Assembly (NCBI GenBank): GCA_003260025.2 | Contig: QFZU02000031.1 | Location: 1-64,000 of the forward strand | Origin: Microbispora triticiradicis | GTDB taxonomy: Bacteria > Actinomycetota > Actinomycetes > Streptosporangiales > Streptosporangiaceae | Reading direction: 5' to 3' | DNA length: 64,000 nucleotides | Part shown: positions 1-10,086 of the stretch, piece after piece | How positions within the stretch are numbered: position 1 is the stretch's first letter | Layout: each line of letters begins with the position of its first letter | Translations under genes and position numbers: made by a program | The notes under the pieces: generated by a model | The model's input: only the letters and a program-made list of their open reading frames with translations | Told to the model about the DNA's origin: nothing | The model's database searches: none

Positions 1-238
1 AGGCCCCGTAATCGGCCTCGGCGAGCGCGCCGGCCACGACGGGTTCCCGGCCCGACGCGGCCCGGGCGGTCGCCACGGCGGCGGGCCACGGCGCGGCGAA
101 GACGAGCGCGTCGCCGGGCACGCCCAGCACGGCGGCCTGTGCCGTGGCCTGGGCGAGTCCCGACGGATCGGGTTCCTCGGGCATGGGGAAGCAGGCGCGC
201 CGGGCACCTGGCGTACCCGCCTGACGGATGAACAGCAC
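1..238 (-). CDS. Histidine phosphatase family protein (CobC-like), 3' end outside the window
   Basis: Only about 79 N-terminal residues are visible. The protein begins with a hydrophobic strand followed by RQAGT, then an AxFP-PxE stretch and later a P-V-V-A-x-A-L-A-E-A-D-Y-G segment, the layout of short phosphoglycerate-mutase/alpha-ribazole phosphatase proteins found in actinobacterial cobalamin clusters. The family catalytic motif is RHG, with His carrying the phosphate; here the second residue is Gln, so activity is doubtful. The GTG at 238 is the first start in frame and has no good ribosome site of its own; it lies 3 nt after the stop of a 13-codon leader frame that does have one. A cobalamin riboswitch precedes both, so control by vitamin B12 is likely. 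Family call moderate, function uncertain. Confidence 0.6.
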   Translation of the reverse strand, partial: MLFIRQAGTPGARRACFPMPEEPDPSGLAQATAQAAVLGVPGDALVFAAPWPAAVATARAASGREPVVAGALAEADYGA

Positions 239-241
239 GGC

Positions 242-283
242 TCAGCCGCGCGGCTGGTTCGAGACGGGGCGAAGGTCGCTCAC
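242..283 (-). CDS. Possible 13-codon leader peptide between riboswitch and CobC-like gene
   Basis: A GTG at 283 sits 5 nt after a strong GAGGAGG ribosome site (289-295) and opens a frame of 13 codons ending in TGA at 242-244. The downstream CobC-like gene starts 3 nt later in another frame. This could be a translationally coupled leader, so that the riboswitch masks the leader ribosome site. Alternatively it is the true N-terminus of the next gene, separated by a frameshift. The sequence cannot decide between these. Confidence 0.35.
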   Translation of the reverse strand: MSDLRPVSNQPRG

Positions 284-325
284 AAGGGCCTCCTCAGGGA
301 TGACGCGTCCCGGCAGACGAGGTCA

Positions 326-416
326 CGGTGGCCAAGCGACCTGGCTCCCGGGGTCCATGCCCCGGATACAGTGGCGCGACCGCACCGGCATCTCACCGGA
401 TTTCCCTTGGTCACCG
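326..416 (-). ncRNA. Cobalamin (B12) riboswitch
   Basis: Read on the minus strand, the conserved parts of an AdoCbl riboswitch appear in order: GGGAAATCCGGTG at 394-406, GCCACTGT at 368-375, and the B12 box built from GAGCCAGG (340-347) and TTGGCC. A P1 stem can form from CGGTG near 412-416 and CACCG at 326-330. About 30 nt after P1 comes the GAGGAGG ribosome site at 289-295, the expected target of a translation-blocking expression platform. The switch lies downstream of cobQ and therefore controls the gene leaving the left edge of the window, not cobQ. Confidence 0.88.
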
Positions 417-429
417 CGAAACCTTCCGG

Positions 430-459
430 ACGCTACCCGTTCCGGACAATCAGCGTCAA
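430..459 (-). promoter_or_regulatory. Promoter driving the riboswitch transcript
   Basis: On the minus strand TTGACG (454-459) and TAGCGT (430-435) are separated by 18 nt, a good match to a primary-sigma promoter. Transcription would begin a few bases before the riboswitch P1 stem. It lies immediately after the end of cobQ. Confidence 0.6.
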
Positions 460-464
460 CAGCC

Positions 465-1940
465 TCAGGCCGCACCGGGCGGCAGGACCCGGAGTCCTGA
501 GGGCGGCCCGCCCGCGATGAGCGCGAGCAACGCGGCGGTGTCGACGTTCCGCTCGACGAGGTCTCCGAGCGCGTCCAGCCGTGCCTCCCGCAGCGCCGCG
601 AAGGAGACGCCGGGGCCGGCGTGGAACTCGCGTCCCGCCGCCCGCGCCACCTCACCGAGGAACGCCCGCCGGAACCCGTCGTTCTCCAGCGCTCCGTGCC
701 AGGTGGTGCCCCACACGTTCCCCACCCGGCAGCCGTCGAGGAACTCCTCGCCCGCGTCGCGCGTCACGATCCCGTGGTGGATCTCGTACGCCTCCACGGG
801 ATGCCCGTACGCCTCGCCGCTCGGCCGCCCGAGCGTCTTCTCGGCGGCGAACACGACGTCGGCCGGGAGCAGTCCCAGCCCGGCGACCGTGCCGGCGCCC
901 GACTCGACCTGGTCGGTGATGGTACGGGCGAGCATCTGGTAGCCCCCGCAGACGCCGAGCACCGGTCCCGTTCTCCCGGCCACGACATCGGCGATCCCGG
1001 TCTCCCGCAACCAGGCGAGGTCGCTCACGGTGGCCCGCGAACCGGGCAGGACCAGCAGGTCGGCCTCCGCGCACTCGGCCGGGGACGTGGCGAACGTCAC
1101 CACGACCCCCGGCTCGGCGGCCAGCGCGTCCACGTCGGTGAAGTTCGAGATCCGCGGATACCGCACGACCGCCACCCGCAGCGCCCCACCGGCCGCCGCC
1201 GCGCCCCGCGGCCGGGTGTCGAGTGACAGGGAGTCCTCGACGTCCATCCAGAGCCCGTCGAGCCAGGGCAGCACGCCGTAGACGCGGCGCCCGGTCAGCC
1301 CCTCGATCATGTCAAGCCCGGGCGCGAGCAGCTCTCGCGCGCCCCGGCACTTGTTCACGATGAAGCCGGAGATGTGCGCCTGGTCGGCGGCGTCCAGCAG
1401 CGCGACCGTGCCGTACATGTGCGCGAAGACCCCGCCGCGGTCGATGTCCCCGACCACGACCACCGGCAGCCCGGTCGCCCGGGCCAGGCCCATGTTCGCG
1501 ATGTCCCCGGCCCGGAGGTTGATCTCGGCCGGAGAGCCCGCGCCTTCACAGACCACCACGTCGAACTCGCGGGCCAGCCGCCGGTACGACTCGACGGCGA
1601 CGGCCCGCAGCTCGTCCCGCCGGGCCCCGTACTCCATGGCGTCGACGTCGGCGACGGGCCGGCCGCGTACGACGACCTGGCTACGCCGATCGCTGCCCGG
1701 CTTGAGCAGGATCGGGTTCATGTCGGCCGTCGGCTCCAGCCCGCAGGCGGCCGCCTGCACGGCCTGCGCCCGCCCGATCTCCGCGCCGTCGGCGGTCACG
1801 TAGGAGTTGAGCGACATGTTCTGCGCCTTGAACGGCGCGACCCGCACGCCCCGCCGGGCCAGCCACCGGCAGATCCCGGCGGTGACCACGCTCTTCCCGG
1901 CATCCGACGTGGTCCCCGCGACCAGCAGTCCACCCTTCAC
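465..1940 (-). CDS. cobQ: Cobyric acid synthase CobQ
   Basis: 491 residues, the normal length for CobQ/CbiP, which amidates the b, d, e and g side chains of adenosylcobyrinic acid diamide using glutamine and ATP. The N-terminus has the dethiobiotin-synthetase-like P-loop GTTSDAGKS (residues 9-17) and the family stretch [15 protein letters not shown]. The C-terminal class I glutamine amidotransferase domain has its nucleophile in GVCGGYQM (Cys331), with the GTTWHG segment providing the later catalytic His. The ATG at 1940 lies 44 nt after the dnaE stop on the same strand, so read-through from dnaE is possible. With the riboswitch-controlled phosphatase downstream it forms part of a cobalamin locus. 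Confidence 0.96.
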   Translation of the reverse strand: MKGGLLVAGTTSDAGKSVVTAGICRWLARRGVRVAPFKAQNMSLNSYVTADGAEIGRAQAVQAAACGLEPTADMNPILLKPGSDRRSQVVVRGRPVADVDAMEYGARRDELRAVAVESYRRLAREFDVVVCEGAGSPAEINLRAGDIANMGLARATGLPVVVVGDIDRGGVFAHMYGTVALLDAADQAHISGFIVNKCRGARELLAPGLDMIEGLTGRRVYGVLPWLDGLWMDVEDSLSLDTRPRGAAAAGGALRVAVVRYPRISNFTDVDALAAEPGVVVTFATSPAECAEADLLVLPGSRATVSDLAWLRETGIADVVAGRTGPVLGVCGGYQMLARTITDQVESGAGTVAGLGLLPADVVFAAEKTLGRPSGEAYGHPVEAYEIHHGIVTRDAGEEFLDGCRVGNVWGTTWHGALENDGFRRAFLGEVARAAGREFHAGPGVSFAALREARLDALGDLVERNVDTAALLALIAGGPPSGLRVLPPGAA

Positions 1941-1984
1941 AAGCCGGACAGCATACGGCCGGGGGACCGTACGGGAAATTCCGG

Positions 1985-4900
1985 TCAGGGCACGACGAGC
2001 GCGTTCGCCCCCAGGAGGACCTTGATGTCTCCGGCGAACGCGCCGTTGCTGATGTTCACCGCGTAGTCGGGCAGCTCCACGACGTTGATCTTCCGGTTGA
2101 GCCGCTCCACGCGCAGCCGGACGGGGGTCTCGCCGGGGTGGACGGTCAGGATCCGCTTGAGCTCGTGGACGAGCTCCCTGTTGACGCGCTCCTCACGGAG
2201 GGCGATCACGATGGGTTCGCGGCCGTCGTCCTGGATGCCGGAGATGTCGAGGAACGTGATGTCGGTGGCGTTGAAGGAGATGGTCGCCTCGTCGCCGTCG
2301 CCGCGTGAGCGGATCCGGCCGGTGACGGCGACGACCAGGTCGGGGGCGAGGTTGGTGCCGTACAGCTGGTAGGTCTGCGGGAAGCAGGGCACCTCGATGG
2401 AGCCGTCGTGGTCCTCGATCTTGAGGATGGCCCAGACGTCGCCCTTCTTGGTGACCTTCTTGTCGACGCCGGAGATGATGCCGGCGATGCGGACGTTCCC
2501 CGCCCCGGCCTGGCCGTCCAGCACCTGGGCGATGGTCAGGTCCCGGTTGCGTTCGAGGATGCGTTCGGCGCCGTTGAGCGGGTGATCGGAGACGTAGAGG
2601 CCGAGCATCTCCCGTTCGAAGGACAGCTTCGTCTTCTTGTCCCATTCCCCTTCGGGAACGGAGATGTGGAAGACGCTGCCCGCCCCGCTGTCGTCGTCGA
2701 ACGCGCCGAACAGCGAGTCCTGGCCGAGGGCCTCCTTGCGCTTGACGTCGATCACGGCGTCCACGGCCTGGTCGTGGATCTGGATCAGCCCCTGGCGGGT
2801 GTGCCCGAGGCCGTCGAACGCTCCGGCTTTGATCAGGGATTCAATGGTGCGCTTGTTGCAGACGACCTGGGGGACCTTGGTCAGGAAGTCGTTGAAGTCG
2901 GTGTAGGCGCCCTTCTCGCGGCGCGCGGAGATGATGCCCTTGATGGCGTTCTCCCCGACGTTCTGGATGGCGCCCAGTCCGAAGCGGACGTCCTCCCCGA
3001 CGGCGGAGAAGCGCAGGCCCGACTCGTTGACGTCGGGCGGCAGGACCTTGAGCTTCATCCGGCGGCACTCGGCCAGGTAGAGCGCCATGCGGTCCTTGTT
3101 CGTGCCGACCGAGGTCAGCAGGGCGGCCATGTACTCGGCCGGGTAGTTGGCCTTGAGGTAGGCCGTCCAGTAGGAGACGAGTCCGTAGCCGGCGGTGTGG
3201 GACTTGTTGAAGCCGTAGGAGCTGAACGGCTCCAGCACGTCCCAGACGGCCTTCGCCGCTTCCTCGGTGTAGCCCTTGGCGACCATGCCGGAGGAGAAGG
3301 TGGCCCATTGCTTGTCCATCTCCTCCTTCTTCTTCTTGCCCATCGCCCGGCGCAGGATGTCGGCGCCACCGAGGGTGTAGCCGGCCAGCTGCTGGGCGAT
3401 GGCCATGACCTGCTCCTGGTAGACCACCAGGTGGTAGGTGGTGCCGAGGATCGGGTCGAGCACTTCCTTGAGCGAGGGGTGGATCGGGGTGATCTCCTGC
3501 TGCCCGGCCTTGCGCAGCGCGTAGTTGACGTGCGCGTTCGCCCCCATCGGGCCGGGGCGGCCCAGGGCCAGGATGGACGAGATGTCCTCGAACCGGGTCG
3601 GGGCGATCAGCTTGGTGAGGTCCCGCATCATCGAGCTGTCGAGCTGGAACACGCCGAGCGTGTCGCCGCGCGCCAGCAGCTCGTAGGTCTTCTTGTCGTC
3701 CAGCGCGAGGCTGAGCATGTCCAGGTCGAGGCCGCGGTTGTCCTTCACGTTCTGCACCGCGTCGCCGATGACGGTCAGGTTCCGCAGGCCCAGGAAGTCC
3801 ATCTTCAGGGCGCCCATGGACTCGGAGCTGGGCCCGTCGAAGCCGGTGATGCGGGCGCCGTCGTCGGGGCGCATGAAGATCGGCATGACGTCGATCAGCG
3901 GTTGCGACGACAGGATGACGCCCGCCGCGTGGACGCCGGTGCCCCGGGTCAGTCCTTCGAGGCCGAGCGCGGTGTCGATGACCTGCTTGACGTCGGAGTC
4001 TTCCTCGTAGAGCTTCCGCAGCTCGGTCGCCTCGGCGAACCGGGGGTGCTTCTCGTCGAAGATGCCGGTGAGCGGGATCTCCTTGCCCATGACGGCCGGC
4101 GGGAACGCCTTGGTGATCTTCTCGCCCACCGGGAAGGGGTAACCCAGGACGCGAGCCGCGTCCTTGACCGCCGCCTTCGATTTGATCGTCATGTACGTGA
4201 TGATCAGCGAGACGTTGTCCTCGCCATACTTCTCCGTGACATAACGGATCATGTCACCGCGCCTACGCTCGTCGAAGTCGAGGTCGACGTCGGGCATGGA
4301 GATTCGTTCGGGGTTCAGGAACCGCTCGAACAGCAGGGAGTGCTCGATGGGGTCGAGCTCAGTGATCCCCGTGACGTAGGCCACCATCGACCCGGTGGCC
4401 GATCCTCGGCCCGGGCCGAGCCAGATGCCGCTCTCCCGGGCGTAGCGGCAGATGTCCGCGACGACGAGGAAGTAGCCGGGAAAGCCCATGCCCTCGATGA
4501 CGCCGAGCTCGTACTCGATGCGCTCCAGCACCTCGGCCGGCACCGGGTCGCCGTAGCGTCGCACCGCGCCGCTGTGCGCCTCCTTGCGCAGCCAGCTCAT
4601 CTCGGTCTCCCCTTCGGGGACCGGGAACTTGGCCGCGAGGTCGCGGTGGGCGAACACCTCGTCGTACGGCTCGACCCGCTCGGCGATCAGCAGCGTGTTC
4701 TTGCAGCCCTCGGCCCACAGGTCGGAGCCGGGGTCGAGCGCCCACATCTCCTCGGCGGTGCGCACGTAGTAGCCGTTGCCGGAGAACCGGAACCGGCTGG
4801 GATCGCTGAGCAGGGAGTTCGTGCCGACGCAGAGCAGCGCGTCGTGGGCCTTGGACTGGTCCTCGGTGACGTAGTGGGAGTCGTTGGTGACCAGGGGCGG

Positions 4901-5569
4901 GATGCCGAGGGTCTTGCCGATCCGCAGCAGGTCCTCGCGGACCCCCGTCTCGATCGGGATCCCCCCGTGGTCCATGATCTCCAGGAAGTAGTTGTCCCGC
5001 CCGAAGATCTCCTGGTACTTGGCGGCGTGTTCCAGCGCCTTGTCGTACTGCCCGAGCCGGAGCCGCGTCTGCACCGCGCCGGACGGGCAGCCCGTGGTGG
5101 CGACGATCCCCTCGTGGTACTGCTCGAACAGGTCGTCGTCCATGCGGGGGTACTTCTTCATGTGGCCTTCGAGGGAGGCCAGCGACGAGATCCTGAACAG
5201 GTTCCGCAGACCCTGGGCGTTGACCGCCCACATCGTCTTGTGCAGATAGGTGCCGCTGGCCGACACGTCACCGCCGAGGCCGGTGCGCTCGTCGGACTTG
5301 CGCTGGTGGGGCTCTCCCCAGAACACCGGCTGCTTGTAGTGGCGGGATTCGGGGCTGACGTACCCCTCGATGCCGATGATCGGCTTGACCCCGGCCGACT
5401 TCATCTTCGACTGGAACTCGTAGGCGCCGAACATGTTGCCGTGGTCGCTCATCGCGATCGCGGGCATGCCCAGCTCTGCCGCCCGCTGGGCCAGCTTGCC
5501 GATCTTCGCCGCTCCGTCCAGCATGGAGTACTCGGTGTGAACATGCAGGTGAACGAACGAATCAGCCAC
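1985..5569 (-). CDS. dnaE: DNA polymerase III alpha subunit DnaE1
   Basis: 1194 residues, the usual size of actinobacterial DnaE1, the replicative polymerase. It begins with a PHP domain ([13 protein letters not shown] at residues 7-19). The palm carries PDVDLDFD with metal-binding acidic residues at Asp427 and Asp429. Helix-hairpin-helix and OB-fold regions follow (the stretch around [16 protein letters not shown] is typical of the OB part). It is a soluble cytoplasmic protein and a core housekeeping gene, which anchors this end of the window as conserved chromosome. Start ATG 5569. The opposite strand carries a very long open frame that is only a high-GC shadow. Confidence 0.98.
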   Translation of the reverse strand: MADSFVHLHVHTEYSMLDGAAKIGKLAQRAAELGMPAIAMSDHGNMFGAYEFQSKMKSAGVKPIIGIEGYVSPESRHYKQPVFWGEPHQRKSDERTGLGGDVSASGTYLHKTMWAVNAQGLRNLFRISSLASLEGHMKKYPRMDDDLFEQYHEGIVATTGCPSGAVQTRLRLGQYDKALEHAAKYQEIFGRDNYFLEIMDHGGIPIETGVREDLLRIGKTLGIPPLVTNDSHYVTEDQSKAHDALLCVGTNSLLSDPSRFRFSGNGYYVRTAEEMWALDPGSDLWAEGCKNTLLIAERVEPYDEVFAHRDLAAKFPVPEGETEMSWLRKEAHSGAVRRYGDPVPAEVLERIEYELGVIEGMGFPGYFLVVADICRYARESGIWLGPGRGSATGSMVAYVTGITELDPIEHSLLFERFLNPERISMPDVDLDFDERRRGDMIRYVTEKYGEDNVSLIITYMTIKSKAAVKDAARVLGYPFPVGEKITKAFPPAVMGKEIPLTGIFDEKHPRFAEATELRKLYEEDSDVKQVIDTALGLEGLTRGTGVHAAGVILSSQPLIDVMPIFMRPDDGARITGFDGPSSESMGALKMDFLGLRNLTVIGDAVQNVKDNRGLDLDMLSLALDDKKTYELLARGDTLGVFQLDSSMMRDLTKLIAPTRFEDISSILALGRPGPMGANAHVNYALRKAGQQEITPIHPSLKEVLDPILGTTYHLVVYQEQVMAIAQQLAGYTLGGADILRRAMGKKKKEEMDKQWATFSSGMVAKGYTEEAAKAVWDVLEPFSSYGFNKSHTAGYGLVSYWTAYLKANYPAEYMAALLTSVGTNKDRMALYLAECRRMKLKVLPPDVNESGLRFSAVGEDVRFGLGAIQNVGENAIKGIISARREKGAYTDFNDFLTKVPQVVCNKRTIESLIKAGAFDGLGHTRQGLIQIHDQAVDAVIDVKRKEALGQDSLFGAFDDDSGAGSVFHISVPEGEWDKKTKLSFEREMLGLYVSDHPLNGAERILERNRDLTIAQVLDGQAGAGNVRIAGIISGVDKKVTKKGDVWAILKIEDHDGSIEVPCFPQTYQLYGTNLAPDLVVAVTGRIRSRGDGDEATISFNATDITFLDISGIQDDGREPIVIALREERVNRELVHELKRILTVHPGETPVRLRVERLNRKINVVELPDYAVNISNGAFAGDIKVLLGANALVVP

Positions 5570-5682
5570 TGGTGATCTCTGGCCTTTCGTGGAGGGGCGG
5601 GCAGAGTTCCAACTCTATCGAGAGCCCGAAGTGGCTGTCGTGGCTCATCTCCAAACGAGTGATTCCTGGTGCTGGAGAACCA

Positions 5683-6405
5683 TCAGGAGCGTCGCGAGGG
5701 GGGTTCCGAGCCTCCCTCGGCGGCGTGGCCGGGGACGGATCCGAGCTTGTCGGGGTTGCTGACCACGTAGATGTCGCGCACCTGCTCCCCGCCGGCTTCG
5801 AGATCGAGCACCATCACCGCGAGGGGCGCGTCCTCGGCGAAGACCACCACCGAGGGGTCGCCGTTGACCTGGTGATACCGGACGTCCACGCTGCCGCGCG
5901 CGTTGGCCACGACCACCCGGGCGACCTTGTCGCGGCCGCGGATCGGCCGCGGCCCGCCCACCGCCGACCTGCCTCCGCCGTCGGGCCACAGGACGACGTC
6001 GGGCGCGAGCATCTCCATCAGCGCGGGCAGATCACCGCCGAACGCCGTCGCGACGAAGCGCTCGGTCACAACCACCAGCAGCGCGATCGACACCGACTCC
6101 CCGCGTACGGCGGGCTCGGCGGCGTCGGGACCGGTGACCAGCGGTTCCGGCAGCCACGGGCCCAGGTAGGTCTCCTTGCGCCGGCGCAACGCGCTCTGGT
6201 GGGCGAGGGCCTGGTTGACCGCGACCCGCACCAGGTACGCCCGGGGGTTGGCGATGCCGGTCACGTCCCGTGCCGCCCACGCCAGCCAGGTCTCCTGGAG
6301 CACGTCCTCGGTGTCGCCGACCGTGCCGAGCATGTTGTAGACGATGGAGAACAGCAACTCGCGGTGGCCGGCGAACGCCTCGGCCGCGGGGGTTTCGCCC
6401 ATCAT
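5683..6405 (-). CDS. ECF41-like sigma factor lacking region 4 (internal deletion)
   Basis: 240 residues. Residues 1 to about 110 are sigma region 2 and linker (FSIVYNMLGTVGDTEDVLQE, then NPRAYLVRVAVNQALAH), ending in SVSIALLVV. At residue 113 the sequence jumps into VTERFVATAFGGDL, the start of the SnoaL-like C-terminal domain of SigJ/ECF41 proteins, and continues through LAPDVVLWPDGGG. In normal family members some 60 residues of region 4, the -35-binding helix-turn-helix, lie between these two. The join is in frame, so the gene still reads through. Whether it can direct transcription is doubtful. Its ATG overlaps the stop of the upstream DoxX gene (ATGA), so the two are coupled. Confidence 0.8.
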   Translation of the reverse strand: MMGETPAAEAFAGHRELLFSIVYNMLGTVGDTEDVLQETWLAWAARDVTGIANPRAYLVRVAVNQALAHQSALRRRKETYLGPWLPEPLVTGPDAAEPAVRGESVSIALLVVVTERFVATAFGGDLPALMEMLAPDVVLWPDGGGRSAVGGPRPIRGRDKVARVVVANARGSVDVRYHQVNGDPSVVVFAEDAPLAVMVLDLEAGGEQVRDIYVVSNPDKLGSVPGHAAEGGSEPPSRRS

Positions 6406-6799
6406 GCGACTCCTCGCCGGGACAGGTGCAGCACGAGGGCGGGATCGAGCGCCAGTGTGGCGACCGCCAGGACGAGGAACACGACCGCCAGGAAGAACTG
6501 GGGGAGAAGTCGCGGACGCGCAGATGGGTGTAGAGGGCGCAGACGAAGTAGAGGACGAGGCCCGCGGCGGCGGCCGTGCCGACGAGGGGCACGCCGAGCA
6601 GCCCGAGCGCGAGTCCCAGCGCGCCCAGGGCCTTGAGCGCGCCGATCGGCCAGACCAGCCACGACTCCGGCACGCCGGCTCGGGCGAGTGCGGGGCCGAG
6701 GGTACGCATGATCGGCGCGAGCCGGGTCATGGCCGCGACCCCGGAGAACGTGTTGAAGGCGATGGTCACCAGAGCGGTGACGACGTAGGCGGTCGGCAT
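6402..6799 (-). pseudogene. DoxX-family membrane protein with a frameshift
   Basis: Translation from ATG 6799 gives three clear membrane helices of the DoxX/DoxX-like type up to ...YTHLRVRDF, then falls out of frame. The matching C-terminus (QFFLAVVFLVLAVATLAL, a fourth helix) continues in another frame and ends at 6402. One added base in the run of five G (6500-6504, C on the coding strand) would restore RDFSPQFFLAV, the normal family sequence. The restored gene would end exactly in an ATGA overlap with the sigma gene. It is either a sequencing or assembly slip in a homopolymer or a recent mutation. DoxX-type proteins are common neighbours of ECF41 sigma factors. Confidence 0.75.
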
Positions 6800-6935
6800 C
6801 GAAGGCTCATTCGTGGCGACGAGCCGCCGGACGACGGCTCGCCCACTGTACGCGTACGGGAACGGTCATGACTCCTGAGAGGACCGGCGGGGGGCAAGTG
6901 TGACGTCCCGGCCGGAACGCGGGACAGCGCCGCCT

Positions 6936-6997
6936 GAAGGGCCGCGAGAACGGCCCGATCCAGGGATGCCGGAAGGGCCGCGAAGGAGGCCCGATCC
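6936..6997 (+). repeat. Two 26-bp direct repeats, 36 bp apart
   Basis: The 26-bp unit at 6936-6961 recurs at 6972-6997 with four differences, all in its middle. It lies in the 328-bp gap (6800-7127) between the divergent DoxX and DUF998 genes, which otherwise shows only promoter-like sequence. It may be an operator pair or a chance duplication. Confidence 0.4.
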
Positions 6998-7127
6998 GTG
7001 CCGTGAGCGCGGGTCAGGAAAAATCTTGAAAAATCCTCCGGACGCGTGTCGAAACCGGCCCGGCTCGTTCGCAGCGTATCCAGAGGGCCGGACGGGCCGG
7101 CCCCGCCGACACGAGGTGACGACCGCC

Positions 7128-7784
7128 ATGACCCAGATCGCCTTCTCCCGACCGGTCTCCGCCCAGCGCCTGCTCCTCGGCTGCGGCGTCGTCGCCGGTC
7201 CTTCGTACGTGACCGTCGCCATGGCCCAGGCGCTCACCCGGGAGGGATTCGACCTGGCCCGCCATCCGTGGAGCTACCTCGCCAACGGCGATCTCGGCTG
7301 GATCCAGACGGCCAACTTCGTCCTCACCGGCCTGGCCACGATCGCCGCCGCCGTCGGCCTGCGCCACGCTCTGGCGCCCGGACGGGCAGCCCGGTGGGCG
7401 CCGATCCTGGTCGGCGTCTTCGGCGCGAGCATGATCGGCGCGGCGATCTTCCCCGCCGACCCCGCCATGGGCTTCCCCGCCGGCACCCCGGAGGGGCCGG
7501 GAGCCGTCACCCTCTCGGGGACCCTGCACATGGCGGTCGGGGGCGTCGGGTTCCTGTGCATGGCGGCGGCCTGCCACGTCGTCGCCTCCCGGCAGGCTCG
7601 CGAGGGCAGCAGGGGCAGGGCCCTTCACTCCCGCGTCACGGGCACCCTGTTCCTCGGCTCGTTCGCCGGCATCGCGGCCGGCGGCGGCGCCGCCTGGACG
7701 AACCTGATGTTCGTCGCCGGCATCGTGGCGGTCTGGGCCTGGCTGTCGCTGGTGTCGCTGGACCTGTCCCGCGAAGCCGCCTGA
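7128..7784 (+). CDS. DUF998 integral membrane protein
   Basis: About 218 residues with six predicted hydrophobic helices. The stretch WSYLANGDLGWIQTANFV and the later GTLHMAVGGVGF are typical of DUF998 proteins, small polytopic membrane proteins of unknown function. I chose ATG 7128; an in-frame GTG at 7116 would add four residues. It is followed 38 nt later by the YCII gene on the same strand, and the three genes to 9535 may form one transcription unit. Confidence 0.8.
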   Translation: MTQIAFSRPVSAQRLLLGCGVVAGPSYVTVAMAQALTREGFDLARHPWSYLANGDLGWIQTANFVLTGLATIAAAVGLRHALAPGRAARWAPILVGVFGASMIGAAIFPADPAMGFPAGTPEGPGAVTLSGTLHMAVGGVGFLCMAAACHVVASRQAREGSRGRALHSRVTGTLFLGSFAGIAAGGGAAWTNLMFVAGIVAVWAWLSLVSLDLSREAA

Positions 7785-7822
7785 CCTTCCACCCTCAATC
7801 TTCTGGAGAAAGGCAGTTCACC

Positions 7823-8197
7823 ATGCGATACCTGGTCACCCTCAAGGTCGCCGCCCAGCCCGAGGGGCCGCCGCCGGCCGACCTCATGGAGGCCATCGTC
7901 AAGCTCGGCCAGGAGGCCACCGAGGCCGGGACCCTGCTCGACACCAGCGGCCTGGCGGGCAGCGCCGAAGGGGCGAGAGTCGAGGTCGCCGGCGGCCGGC
8001 TGATCGTCAGCGACGGGCCGTTCGCCGAGGCCAAGGAGCTGATCAGCTACGCGCTGTACGAGGTGCGGAGCAAGGAGGAGGCGGTGGAATGGGCCACCCG
8101 CTTCCTCAGGCTGCACCGCGACCTGTGGCCGGGATGGGAGGGCGAGGCCGACGTGCTGCGGCTGTTCGGGCCCGAGGACTTCGCCGCACCCGCCTGA
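7823..8197 (+). CDS. YCII-domain (DGPF) protein
   Basis: 124 residues forming one YCII/DGPF domain: the family motif appears as VSDGPFAEAKE around residue 70, followed by a region ending ...WPGWEGEADVLRLF. These ferredoxin-fold proteins of unknown enzymatic role are the standard genomic partners of ECF42 sigma factors, and the next gene is one. A GGAGAAAGG ribosome site precedes ATG 7823. In the ECF42 family the sigma factor is thought to activate the partner operon. Confidence 0.9.
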   Translation: MRYLVTLKVAAQPEGPPPADLMEAIVKLGQEATEAGTLLDTSGLAGSAEGARVEVAGGRLIVSDGPFAEAKELISYALYEVRSKEEAVEWATRFLRLHRDLWPGWEGEADVLRLFGPEDFAAPA

Positions 8198-8274
8198 ACC
8201 GTCCCTGTCCCCGCACCTGTCTCCGTACCCGGCCGCGGACGTCGCTCCGCGGCCGGATGCGGTATGCAGGACGC

Positions 8275-9535
8275 ATGACGTCACCTGATCCGCACCGGGC
8301 GGTGGAGGCGGTGTGGCGGATCGAGTCCGCCCGCGTCATCGCCGCCCTGGCCCGCATGGTGAACGACATCGGGCTGGCCGAGGAGCTGGCGCAGGACGCG
8401 CTGGTGGCCGCGCTCGAAGAGTGGCCCCGTAAGGGCGTGCCCGACAATCCGGGGGCCTGGCTGACGCTCACCGCGAAGCACCGGGCCCTCGACCGGTTCC
8501 GCCGTCGCGACATCTACCAGCGCAAGCTGCGGGAGATCGGCCGGGACATGGAGCTCCGCCAGGAGTCGGCGGAAGCCGAGCTCGACGACGCCCTCGACGA
8601 CCACATCGGCGACGACCTGCTCCGCCTGATCTTCACCGCCTGCCATCCCGCGCTCCCCGCCGAAGGCCGGCTCGCGCTCACCCTCCGCCTGCTCGGCGGC
8701 CTGTCCACCGCCGAGATCGCCCGCGCCTTCCTCGTGCCCGAGCCCACGGTCGGGCAGCGCATCTCCCGCGCGAAGCGCACGCTCGCCGACAAGAAGATCC
8801 CGATCGAGCTGCCGCCGCCCGCGGAGCTCCCGGTGCGGCTGGCCTCCCTCCTGGAGGTCGTCTACCTGATCTTCAACGAGGGGTACGCCGCGACCTCCGG
8901 CGACGACTGGATCCGCCCGTCGCTGTGCCAGGAGGCCATGCGCCTCGGGCGTGTCCTGGCCGGCCTGATGCCCGCCGAACCCGAGGTGCACGGCCTGCTC
9001 GCGCTCATGGAGCTCCAGGCGTCGCGCATCCCGGCCAGAACCGCCCCCGACGGCGCGCCCGTCCTCCTGCTCGACCAGGACCGCGGCCGCTGGGACCGGC
9101 TCCTGGTGCGCCGCGGGTTGGAGGCGCTGCGCCGCGCCGAGGAACTGGGCACGCTCGGGCCGTACGGGCTGCAGGCGGCCATCGCGGCGTGCCACGCCCG
9201 CGCGCTCACCCCGCGGGCCACCGACTGGGAACGCATCGCCGCCCTCTACCGGCTGCTGGCCCACCTCACCCCGTCGCCCGTCGTCGAGCTGAACCGGGCG
9301 GTCGCGGTCGGCATGGCGTACGGGCCCGCGCGCGGGCTGGAGATCGCCGACGGCCTCAGGGACGAGCACGCCCTGCGCGGGTACGCGCACCCTGCCCGCC
9401 GTACGCGGGGATCTGCTGGCCAGGCTCGGCCGGTCCGAGGAGGCGGCCGCCGAGTTCCGCCGCGCCGCCGAGCTGACCCGGAACGCACGCGAGCGCGACC
9501 TGTTCCTCGGCCGCGCCACCGCCCTCTCGGCCTGA
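8275..9535 (+). pseudogene. ECF42 sigma factor with a single-base frameshift near the end
   Basis: From ATG 8275 the protein shows sigma region 2 (ARMVNDIGLAEELAQDALV), region 4 (LGGLSTAEIARAFLVPEPT) and the long TPR-like C-terminal extension of ECF42 proteins (LLEVVYLIFNEGYAA, VVELNRAVAVGMAYG). At about 9390 the frame is lost after GYAH. Dropping one C there restores LPAVRGDLLARLGRSEEA and a normal end at TGA 9535, for a protein of 419 residues. As written, translation runs far beyond into unrelated sequence. This is the second homopolymer-type slip within 3 kb, so a sequencing error is plausible. It pairs with the YCII gene just upstream. Confidence 0.85.
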
Positions 9536-9597
9536 CCCGCTCCACAGGGACGTGCCGAGGCCCGGTCAAGACCTGCGACGTCGTGACGGAGGCGGAC

Positions 9598-10086
9598 TCA
9601 CAGGGCGCGGTGCATGATGTGCAGACCCACGTAGCCGCGCACGGGGTGGCGGAAACCCTCCGGCAAGGTGCCCAGCACCTCGAATCCGAGCGAACGGTAC
9701 AGTCCCACCGCGCGCACGTTGGTCTCCACGACCGCGTTGAATTGCATGGCCCGGAAGCCGGCCGCCCGCGCCCACCCCACCGCGTACTCGCCGAGCGCAC
9801 GGCCCACTCCCCGCCCCTCGTGGGCCGGGTCGACCATGAAACTGGCACTGGCGACGTGTCCGGCGTTGCCCATGTGGTTGCGGTTCATCTTGGCCGTGCC
9901 CAGAATCGTGCCGGAGTCGTCCACGGCGACCACCGTGCGGTTCGGCTCGGGCAACAGCCACCAGTCGCGCCCCTCTTCCCTCCCCAAATCGACGGGATAA
10001 GTGAAGGTTTCCCCCGCGGCCACGATGCGGTGGAAGAAGGGCCAAATGGCAGGCCAGTCGGACGTGTGGGCCTCTCTGATCAGCAT
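9598..10086 (-). CDS. GNAT-family N-acetyltransferase
   Basis: 162 residues covering a single GNAT domain. The acetyl-CoA loop is seen as EGRGVGRALGEYAVGWA, preceded by ASFMVDPAH, and the C-terminal AVGLYRSLGFEVLGTLP strand-helix follows. It resembles phosphinothricin-acetyltransferase-type enzymes that acetylate small amines. ATG 10086 was chosen because the translated family similarity begins there (MLIREAHTSDW). The gene converges on the ECF42 gene. The substrate cannot be told from sequence. Confidence 0.88.
   Translation of the reverse strand: MLIREAHTSDWPAIWPFFHRIVAAGETFTYPVDLGREEGRDWWLLPEPNRTVVAVDDSGTILGTAKMNRNHMGNAGHVASASFMVDPAHEGRGVGRALGEYAVGWARAAGFRAMQFNAVVETNVRAVGLYRSLGFEVLGTLPEGFRHPVRGYVGLHIMHRAL

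Noticed and set aside
2408-5575. Plus-strand open frame of over 1000 codons opposite dnaE
   Set aside because: It is the exact antisense of DnaE, rich in Gly, Asp, Val, Leu and Arg with no domain; a high-GC shadow.
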